This document shows, piece by piece, positions 8,041-14,406 of a stretch of 64,000 bases of DNA. How positions within the stretch are numbered: position 1 is the first letter of the stretch; every line of letters starts with the position of its first letter. The stretch covers positions 186,001 to 250,000 of the forward strand of contig NZ_JAVHXT010000005.1 of assembly GCF_031119335.1 (NCBI RefSeq), given 5' to 3'. This DNA comes from Pedobacter sp. (GTDB taxonomy: Bacteria > Bacteroidota > Bacteroidia > Sphingobacteriales > Sphingobacteriaceae). Under the pieces are notes generated by a model. The model worked only from the letters and a program-made list of their open reading frames with translations, searched no databases and was not told where the DNA came from. A program made the position numbers and the translations under genes.

Positions 8041-8046
8041 CAAAAC

Positions 8047-9057
8047 ATGATGGAAATACAAAATTTAAAACAAGAGAGTTTACAATATATGAGCGATAGA
8101 AAGTCAAAGTCCCCTTTAGGGGATTTAGGGGTTGAAATTCGTGTGTTTGCACCAGCAACCGTTGCCAACGTAGTATGCGGTTTCGATGTACTAGGTTTTG
8201 CAGTAAACGCTCCCGGCGACGAAGTAGTGATGCGCTTGGTTGAAGAACCAGGTGTTCGCTTGCTAAAAATCACTGGTGACGATGGCAAGCTTCCGTTGAA
8301 TAGCGATAAAAATACCGTGAGTGCTTCGGTAAAGCATTACCTAAGCCATATCAAACGTGAGGATGTTGGAGTAGAAATTGAGCTGCACAAAAAAATGCCA
8401 ATTGGCAGTGGTTTGGGTTCTAGTTCGGCAAGTACCGTAGCGGGCTTGTACGCTATCAACCAACTGATGGGAAACCTGCTAACCGCTAAAGAACTCGTTC
8501 CTTTTGCCATGAAAGGCGAAGAAATTGCTTGTGGTTACGGTCATGCAGATAACGTTGCTCCGGCAATTATGGGTGGGTTTGTGTTAGTTCGTAGTTACGA
8601 GCCTTTGGACGTGATTTCACTTCCAGTTCCTGATGGTATGTTTGCGGCAATTGTTTATCCAGAGGTTGATGTACCTACCAAAGATGCCCGCCAAATGATA
8701 CGTGCTAAAGTAGCTTTAAAAGATGCAGTTACCCAATGGGGAAACGTGGCTGGCTTGGTAAGCGGATTGTTTTTGAACGATATGGATTTAGTTGGTCGTA
8801 GCATGAAAGATGTGCTGGTAGAACCAACTCGTTCTATCCTCATTCCAGATTTTGAAGTGCTGCGTAAGCTAGCGATGGACAATGGCGCAGTGGGCTTCGG
8901 TATTTCTGGTTCTGGCCCATCGGTTTTTGCCTTAACTAAGGATGAAGAAAGCGCCAAGAAAATCACCAAAGCACAGCAAATGCACTTGCATCAAATTAAT
9001 ATTAAAAGTCAAGCTTACGTTTCTGAAGTAAATACTGAAGGACCTAGAACGTTATAA
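8047..9057 (+). CDS. thrB: Homoserine kinase
   Basis: A GHMP-superfamily kinase that phosphorylates homoserine, the fourth pathway step. The ATP-binding loop 'PIGSGLGSSSAS' lies near residue 118, and the C-terminal 'GAVGFGISGSGPSVFAL' motif is present. The family core begins at 'RVFAPATVANVVCGFDVLGF', about residue 32. The preceding residues are unusual: 'KSKSPLGDLGV' is the translation of an inverted REP copy at 8105-8133. Possible starts are 8047, 8050 and 8089; even the 8089 start (322 aa) keeps the repeat-encoded segment. Placed between thrA and thrC on the same strand. Confidence 0.95.
   Translation: MMEIQNLKQESLQYMSDRKSKSPLGDLGVEIRVFAPATVANVVCGFDVLGFAVNAPGDEVVMRLVEEPGVRLLKITGDDGKLPLNSDKNTVSASVKHYLSHIKREDVGVEIELHKKMPIGSGLGSSSASTVAGLYAINQLMGNLLTAKELVPFAMKGEEIACGYGHADNVAPAIMGGFVLVRSYEPLDVISLPVPDGMFAAIVYPEVDVPTKDARQMIRAKVALKDAVTQWGNVAGLVSGLFLNDMDLVGRSMKDVLVEPTRSILIPDFEVLRKLAMDNGAVGFGISGSGPSVFALTKDEESAKKITKAQQMHLHQINIKSQAYVSEVNTEGPRTL
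8105..8133 (-). repeat. REP-like palindrome translated in the ThrB N-terminus
   Basis: Core CCCCT-TT-AGGGG at 8111-8122, followed by ATTTAGGGGTT. Read on the minus strand it nearly matches the unit at 8012-8040. It is in frame and encodes Ser-Pro-Leu-Gly-Asp-Leu-Gly ahead of the kinase core. Confidence 0.85.
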
Positions 9058-9100
9058 AAGGTTGATGGTAGAAGGCAACAAGGTAGAGGCTATGAAACCC

Positions 9101-9137
9101 AACCTTCCAACCTTCCAACCTTCCAACCTTCCAACCC
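9101..9137 (+). repeat. Octamer tandem repeat upstream of thrC
   Basis: Four head-to-tail copies of AACCTTCC (9101-9132) plus a partial fifth, ending 8 bases before the thrC start. The purine-rich AAGGTTGATGGTAGAAGG segment at 9057-9074 is partly complementary. Copy number could change by slippage and alter thrC translation. Confidence 0.85.
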
Positions 9138-9144
9138 TAACAAA

Positions 9145-10452
9145 ATGAAATTCTACTCAACCAACAATAAAGATTTACGCGTTTCCTTTAAAGAAGCCGT
9201 TTTTAACAGCATGCCTTTAGATAAAGGTTTGTATATGCCCGAGGTAATCCCTCAATTACCTGCTGATTTTATCAATAATATTGAGAAATACTCTTTAACA
9301 GAAATTGCTTATGAAGTAGCATCAGCATTGCTGAAAGATGAAATACCTGCCGAAGATTTAAAGGCTTTGGTAGAAGAAGCCGCTAATTTCGATGCGCCTG
9401 CCGTTCCACTAGATAACAACACTTTCGTTTTAGAGCTTTTTCACGGCCCATCACTCGCATTTAAAGATTTTGGTGCTCGTTTCATGAGCCGTGTAATGGG
9501 TTATTATCTAAAAGATGGCGAACAATTATTAGATGTTTTAGTAGCTACTTCGGGCGATACTGGAGGTGCTGTAGCACTTGGCTTTTTAGGTGTGGCGAAT
9601 ACCCGAGTAACTATTCTTTATCCAAAAGGAAAAGTAAGCCCAATACAAGAACAACAGTTAACCACTTTGGGGCAAAACATCAGAGCTATAGAAATTGATG
9701 GTACTTTTGATGATTGCCAAGCGCTAGTAAAACAAGCCTTCGCTGATGAAGAACTGAACAAAAAATTCCGTCTAACTTCGGCTAACTCTATTAATATTTC
9801 ACGCTTAATTCCACAGACTTTTTACTATTTTAATGCTTATGCGCAACTGAAAAGAAAAGGATTTAAAAAAGTGGTTTTTTCTGTACCTAGCGGAAACTTT
9901 GGCAATATTGGCGCTGGTTTGCTAGCCTATAAAATGGGCTTACCAGTAAAGCAGTTTATTGCGGCAACGAATGTGAATGATACTGTTCCTCGTTTCTTGG
10001 AAACAGGTGTTTACGAAACCAAACCTTCAGTGCAAACTTATGCCAATGCGATGGATGTTGGTGCGCCGAGTAATTGGGTGCGTATCATGGACTTATTTAA
10101 TCAAGATACGAATGCACTGAAAGAAAAAGTAAGCGCCACCCGTTTCACAGATGAAGAAACCTTAGCAGCAATAAAAGAAATCGATGCTAAATACAACTAT
10201 ATTGCTTGTCCACATACAGCAATTGCGTATTTAGCCGTAGAAAAGTACAGAAGTGAAACAGGTTATGATGGTGCTGCAGCATTCTTATCTACTGCTCATG
10301 CTTGTAAGTTTCCAGATATTTTCCCTGCGGAATTAGCTGCTAAAATTGAAATTCCAGCTTCTGTGAAAGAACTAGAAGGTAGAGCTAAACAAGCTGATGA
10401 ATTAGGTGTAGATTTTGAAGATTTTAAAAGTTGGTTAGAGAAAAAGAACTAA
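9145..10452 (+). CDS. thrC: Threonine synthase
   Basis: A 435-residue PLP enzyme converting O-phosphohomoserine to threonine, the last pathway step. The PLP lysine lies in 'GPSLAFKDFGARF'; the phosphate-binding loop 'TSGDTGGAV' and 'FSVPSGNFGN' follow in the usual order. The N-terminus 'MKFYSTNNKDLRVSFKEAV' is typical of the shorter (E. coli-like) threonine synthases. Third gene of the operon; the 87-base gap to thrB contains the octamer repeat. Ends against a long inverted repeat shared with the convergent gene. Confidence 0.97.
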   Translation: MKFYSTNNKDLRVSFKEAVFNSMPLDKGLYMPEVIPQLPADFINNIEKYSLTEIAYEVASALLKDEIPAEDLKALVEEAANFDAPAVPLDNNTFVLELFHGPSLAFKDFGARFMSRVMGYYLKDGEQLLDVLVATSGDTGGAVALGFLGVANTRVTILYPKGKVSPIQEQQLTTLGQNIRAIEIDGTFDDCQALVKQAFADEELNKKFRLTSANSINISRLIPQTFYYFNAYAQLKRKGFKKVVFSVPSGNFGNIGAGLLAYKMGLPVKQFIAATNVNDTVPRFLETGVYETKPSVQTYANAMDVGAPSNWVRIMDLFNQDTNALKEKVSATRFTDEETLAAIKEIDAKYNYIACPHTAIAYLAVEKYRSETGYDGAAAFLSTAHACKFPDIFPAELAAKIEIPASVKELEGRAKQADELGVDFEDFKSWLEKKN

Positions 10453-10453
10453 T

Positions 10454-10590
10454 TTAAAAATATTACCGTCATTTCGACCGAAGCAGAAAATTGAAAATCA
10501 GTGGGCTGAATTTTCAATTTAAAAGTCCCAATATTGTTCCCCCGAAAAATTAGGGACTTCACTCCTGTCGAAATGACGGTATATTTTTAA
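10454..10590. terminator. Long inverted repeat between convergent thrC and GHL10 genes
   Basis: The 25-base arm 10454-10478 (starts TTAAAAATATTACC) matches the inverse of 10567-10590 except for one inserted T. AT ends and GC-rich centre mean it could terminate from both sides. Two shorter nested hairpins lie inside (TTGAAAAT/ATTTTCAA and AGTCCC/GGGACT). The CGTCATTTCGAC core is a dispersed repeat that recurs in part near 43416. Confidence 0.75.
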
Positions 10591-12077
10591 AGAGAAATTA
10601 CCTCTCCTTCACTCTCGTTACCCGTTCTATCAACCGCAGTAACTTTAATAGCTTTTAGGTTCGCTGCTGCTCTAGTTTTCGGATTTACTTCAGCTACTTT
10701 TGAAACTTGAAAAAAGGTACTCTTTGCATTTAAAGTTCTATAAGTCCATTTTTCCCCATATTGTGTATACACGATATACTTAAAAATATCCTTTTCATCT
10801 TTTGCAGTCCATTTTATATAAAGGTCTGCCTCTCTATCTTCCTTAGTAACTGATAATGCCGATGGCGCTTTTTTATCCAACCAAGGTGAAACAGGCACCA
10901 AGGCTTCTTCTTTGTAAGGGCCAGCCAATAAATCGTTTCGCAAGCTTTCGTGCTTAGTTAAAGCACCAATACTCCAGTGCGCCACACCTGGCGATTTAGG
11001 AACAACTCCCCTAGCAATCATAATCTGATTGATAATTTCATCACTATTCTTTTCACCGCCACCAATGCCGCTATTTAAACCTGGCCACAAGTGTCTTCCT
11101 TTGGTATTTTCGCTTTCCCACCATCCCAGTAAAACTGGAAAACTTAATGGGATATTATTGATTTGCCAATATAATTGCGGCATAAAATAGTCTATCCAAC
11201 CTTTATTTAACCAAAGTTTAGCATCTGCATATAACTTTTCATATTGGTCCATCCCTCTAATAGATTCAGGATAACCCGGCCTCCAAATTCCAAACGGACT
11301 GATACCGAACTTCACATGCTTCTTCTCTTTTTTAATCTCTTTGTAAATTCGTTCTACAAACTTATTTACATGGTCTCTACGCCAATCGCCTCTTGATAAT
11401 TTACCCCCTTTTGATTGATAAGCTGCATAACTTTCATCATCTGGAAAGTCAGCACCGCCATTATATTCTGCATAAGGATAGAAATAATCATCGAAGTGTA
11501 CACCATCAATATCATAGCGTTTTACAATATCTTTAATTACAGAAGAAGTTAAATCTTGCGTTCCTTTTTTCGATGGGTCGAACCACCAATAACCTTGTTT
11601 TAATTTAACTACTAAATCAGGATGCTTTTTCACTACAGAAAAATCACTCACCTCGCCACCAGCAGTATGATGTGCACGATAAGGATTTAACCAAACGTGT
11701 AGCTCCATACCCCTTTCGTGTGCAGCGTTCACCCAAAATTCTAAAGGATCATAATAAGGATTTGGAGCTTCACCTTGAACCCCTGTTAAATAATACGACC
11801 AAGGCTCAATGTCACTTTTATAAAAAGCATCTGCCTGTGGCCTAATCTGAAAAATTACTGCATTGAAATTATTCTTTTGCAACATATCCAACAAAGCTAT
11901 CGCTTCTTCCTGTTGCTGTAGTGTGGTTAAGCCTCGTTTACTTGGCCAATTAATGTTAGCCACACTGGCAACCCAAGCTGCCCTAAATTCGCGTTGTATT
12001 TTCGGGCCATTGTTAATTTGTGCTCGTAGTTGTAAGGAGAAACAAATAAATAGTGCAAGAAGTAATCTTTTAAGCAT
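10587..12077 (-). CDS. GHL10 / family 10-like glycoside hydrolase, exported
   Basis: A 496-residue protein of the DUF187/GHL10 group (DigH/YngK-like), whose E. coli member cleaves denuded peptidoglycan glycan strands. The N-terminus MLKRLLLALFICFSLQLRAQ is a signal peptide. The (beta/alpha)8 core shows 'REFRAAWVASVANINWP', 'NFNAVIFQIRPQADAFY', 'ELHVWLNPYRAH', 'DIDGVHFDDYFYPY' with paired acidic residues, and 'KFGISPFGIWRPG'. A C-terminal ~90-residue Fn3-like segment closes it. Single gene, converging on thrC. Substrate here is inferred from the family only. Confidence 0.9.
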   Translation of the reverse strand: MLKRLLLALFICFSLQLRAQINNGPKIQREFRAAWVASVANINWPSKRGLTTLQQQEEAIALLDMLQKNNFNAVIFQIRPQADAFYKSDIEPWSYYLTGVQGEAPNPYYDPLEFWVNAAHERGMELHVWLNPYRAHHTAGGEVSDFSVVKKHPDLVVKLKQGYWWFDPSKKGTQDLTSSVIKDIVKRYDIDGVHFDDYFYPYAEYNGGADFPDDESYAAYQSKGGKLSRGDWRRDHVNKFVERIYKEIKKEKKHVKFGISPFGIWRPGYPESIRGMDQYEKLYADAKLWLNKGWIDYFMPQLYWQINNIPLSFPVLLGWWESENTKGRHLWPGLNSGIGGGEKNSDEIINQIMIARGVVPKSPGVAHWSIGALTKHESLRNDLLAGPYKEEALVPVSPWLDKKAPSALSVTKEDREADLYIKWTAKDEKDIFKYIVYTQYGEKWTYRTLNAKSTFFQVSKVAEVNPKTRAAANLKAIKVTAVDRTGNESEGEVISL

Positions 12078-12178
12078 AACTGTACGATGAGTTTACCCCA
12101 ATATTAAAAAAATATTCATTAATACGCAAATTTCCGCAAAAAACATCATTTTAACGCAACCAGACTAAATGGCATAAA

Positions 12179-12201
12179 AAATCCCGATTAAATCGGGATT
12201 T
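12179..12201 (-). terminator. Intrinsic terminator after the S74-like gene
   Basis: AAATCCCGA / TCGGGATTT stem with a small AT loop, followed on the minus strand by a T-rich run (ATTTTTTATG). It starts 8 bases after the stop of the gene at 12209-12619. Confidence 0.85.
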
Positions 12202-12208
12202 CCTCACA

Positions 12209-12619
12209 TTATTTAGATTTTCTCAACGTGTTGATTTCTTTTTTCAGTGCCTCAATCTGTAATTGTTGCTCCTTAATACTACCTACTAAAAGCGGTATTA
12301 ATGTTTCGTAATCTACCATTGGTACTGTTGCAGTCTTAGTACTGTTTTTACCAGCAGTATATGTTTTTTGTTGATTAACCACCAACTCAGGAGCTACTTT
12401 AGCTACTTCTTCTACAGCAAATCCACTTTGCTTTTGAGTGTTTAATTTCAATTTGCCTGCCCAATCTTTATCGTAACTAAAATTAACAGGTGTTAATTTT
12501 AACACCGTATTTAAAGAGTTATTGATAGACGTAATTTCTGTTTGCTTAACAGTTTGAGCATTTGTGTTAAGGGCAAAGCCAACTATGGCGATAGCACCTA
12601 TTAAAAGTGATTTTTTCAT
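12209..12619 (-). CDS. Small exported protein with an S74-like (tail-fibre) domain
   Basis: A 136-residue protein. MKKSLLIGAIAIVGFALNTNAQ is a signal peptide; the ATG at 12619 gives this clean start and upstream in-frame codons do not. The C-terminal half ('SGFAVEEVAKVAPELV', 'VDYETLIPLLVGSIKEQQ') resembles the intramolecular-chaperone domain of phage tail fibres (peptidase S74), ending in a leucine-heptad coiled coil. These domains normally trimerise and cleave themselves off a long fibre; here almost nothing precedes the domain, so its partner or function is unknown. Followed by a good terminator. Confidence 0.75.
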   Translation of the reverse strand: MKKSLLIGAIAIVGFALNTNAQTVKQTEITSINNSLNTVLKLTPVNFSYDKDWAGKLKLNTQKQSGFAVEEVAKVAPELVVNQQKTYTAGKNSTKTATVPMVDYETLIPLLVGSIKEQQLQIEALKKEINTLRKSK

Positions 12620-12730
12620 TTTGTAAGATTTGTTCATTAATGGAATGAAACAATTATGAATTTGGGTCATAACAGTTCATCTTGTACATTTATTAAATAG
12701 AAATTTTGTGATAATTCGAGAAAAATCAAA

Positions 12731-13045
12731 TTAATCAAAATCTGGAGGAGGCGTGTTTAATTGTAGATAAGCTTCTGGTAGTATTTTAGAGATGTAAGCA
12801 GTTAAATTAACTGTTACAAGTGCTGTAGGTTTTAAACGATAGAGCGACCTTTCTTGTAAGAAAAGATGATGAGAAGTCTCATTTACTTTCTCTTCACTAT
12901 TCTCTGTGCCGTCATCACTAGTATCAGTCAGTACGGTTTGCGCAACTACCTTACTGTGACTTACAAAAACTTGCGCACCATAAACTATACCCAATGCAAA
13001 AAGCAGGCTAAGTATAAAGAGGTTACCGAGTTTTTGTTTGTTCAT
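12731..13045 (-). CDS. Hypothetical small membrane or exported protein
   Basis: A 104-residue protein I do not recognise. One hydrophobic segment, 'LFILSLLFALGIVYGAQVFV', sits at residues ~8-27 and could be a signal anchor. It is followed by an acidic, low-complexity stretch (DTSDDGTENSEEKVNE) and a C-terminal part ending 'LQLNTPPPDFD'. The ATG at 13045 is preferred over one three codons upstream. Neighbours give no functional hint. It could be a lone secreted peptide precursor or a membrane protein. Confidence 0.6.
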   Translation of the reverse strand: MNKQKLGNLFILSLLFALGIVYGAQVFVSHSKVVAQTVLTDTSDDGTENSEEKVNETSHHLFLQERSLYRLKPTALVTVNLTAYISKILPEAYLQLNTPPPDFD

Positions 13046-13150
13046 ACAGTACAAATATAAAAGTTATGATTTATTATGCTAACATATCTTTGTAAGATAA
13101 CTGTCTAATTTTAAAAAGGTTTGTATTTTTCGTATTACCTAAAAAGCAAG

Positions 13151-13172
13151 AAAGCCATCTTTCGATGGCTTT
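13151..13172 (-). terminator. Hairpin terminator, probable end of the metH-metF unit
   Basis: AAAGCCATC / GATGGCTTT, perfect 9-bp stem with a TTTC loop. On the minus strand it is followed by CTTGCTTTTT. It lies 208 bases past metF; nothing coding is seen between. Confidence 0.7.
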
Positions 13173-13242
13173 TAATTCTCTTATTGTTGGTTTTGTCACA
13201 AACTACAAAAATGTAAGATGATATTAATTAATGAGATCTGAC

Positions 13243-13351
13243 AGATTGCTTCACTCCCTTACTTAACCTAACGCTTCAGTTCGCAATGACGCTCCTTTTT
13301 TCATTGCGAGGAGGAGCGACAGTCAGTCCCGACAATTCGGGAAAGCAATCT
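13243..13351. repeat. Dispersed inverted-repeat element (AGATTGCTT ends)
   Basis: AGATTGCTT at 13243-13251 pairs with AAGCAATCT at 13343-13351; an inner TCCCGA/TCGGGA hairpin and ATTGCGAGGAGG segment lie between. A close relative with the arms adjacent to CGTCATTGCGAGG is at 25600-25683. Non-coding. Confidence 0.7.
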
Positions 13352-13379
13352 ATCATGCTAAACCTGCAATTCCTTAAAA

Positions 13380-14333
13380 TTAAAACACTGCTTTCGCAAT
13401 TTCTTTAGTTTGGTCTGGTTTGCCCATTGTATAAAAATGCAATACAGGTGCTCCAAATTCAATTAACTCTTTACATTGCTTAATCATGGCTTCGGTGCCA
13501 ATAGCTTTAGCTTCTGCATTATTTTTTGCAGTCGATAAAGCTTCTGTTAATTCATCTGGTAAATCGATGTGGAATATCTTTGGTAGCACATTCAACTGCG
13601 ACAAAGTACTGATGGGTTTTAAACCTGGGATAATTGGTACATTGATGTCGTTATCTCTGCATTTTTTAACAAAGTCGAAGTATTTCTGATTATCGAAAAA
13701 CATCTGCGTAACGATAAAACCAGCACCCATATCTACTTTCTTTTTCAAGTATTTGAAATCAGTATTTAAGTTCGGAGCCTCAAAATGTTTCTCGGGATAT
13801 CCGGCAACGCCAATACAGAAATCACTTTTAAAGGTCTCTACATCTTCATGCAAAAACTTACCAGCATTATGGTTTTTGATGTGTTGAATTAAATCGGTAG
13901 CATAGCAATGTCCACCTGGAGTTGGTACAAAAGAACTATCCGCTTTGCGGGCATCGCCTCTTAAAGCCAGCACATTATCAATTCCTAAAAACTGTAAATC
14001 AATTAGTGCATTTTCCGTTTCTTCCTTTGTAAAACCACCACAAATTAGATGTGGTACAGCATCAATTTTATATTTATGGATGATAGCGGCGCAAATGGCA
14101 ATAGTACCAGGTCTTTTACGATAAGAAACCTTTTGCAATAAACCATTCTCCTGCTCTTTGTAGATATAGTCTTCTCTAAGCGAAGTAACATCGATAAAAG
14201 GTGGTTCAAATTCCAATAAAGGCTCAATGCCCTTGTAAATCCAATCGATACTTTGACCTTTTACAGGTGGCAATAATTCGAATGAGAATAAGGTTTTACC
14301 CTTTGCGTTTTTAATGTGTTCTGTAATTTTCAT
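13380..14333 (-). CDS. metF: 5,10-methylenetetrahydrofolate reductase
   Basis: A 317-residue flavoenzyme that makes 5-methyl-THF, the methyl donor for MetH. Recognisable parts: 'FSFELLPPVKG' near the N-terminus with the catalytic Glu, 'PHLICGGFTKEETENAL', 'NVLALRGDARK', 'GVAGYPEKH' and 'ADMGAGFIVTQMFFD'-type sequence (here KVDMGAGFIVTQMFFD). It lies 70 bases downstream of metH on the same strand, so both genes probably share the SAM riboswitch. The gap is filled by another CCCCTAAAGGGG palindrome pair. Confidence 0.97.
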   Translation of the reverse strand: MKITEHIKNAKGKTLFSFELLPPVKGQSIDWIYKGIEPLLEFEPPFIDVTSLREDYIYKEQENGLLQKVSYRKRPGTIAICAAIIHKYKIDAVPHLICGGFTKEETENALIDLQFLGIDNVLALRGDARKADSSFVPTPGGHCYATDLIQHIKNHNAGKFLHEDVETFKSDFCIGVAGYPEKHFEAPNLNTDFKYLKKKVDMGAGFIVTQMFFDNQKYFDFVKKCRDNDINVPIIPGLKPISTLSQLNVLPKIFHIDLPDELTEALSTAKNNAEAKAIGTEAMIKQCKELIEFGAPVLHFYTMGKPDQTKEIAKAVF

Positions 14334-14335
14334 AC

Positions 14336-14406
14336 CCCAAACCCCTAAAGGGGCTTTTTAATTTTATAATGTTCATGCCCTCCCCCTTTAGCGGGGCGGG
14401 GGGTTA
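14336..14406. repeat. REP-like inverted pair between metH and metF
   Basis: AACCCCTAAAGGGG at 14340-14353 faces a CCCCCTTTAGCGGGG-type unit at about 14382-14397. Same family as 8012-8040/8105-8133. It reaches the metH stop (TAA 14404-14406) just as the other copy supplies the thrA stop. Confidence 0.75.

Noticed and set aside
9101..9137. Octamer repeat as a CRISPR array
   Set aside because: Units are adjacent with no spacers and far too short; no cas genes are present.
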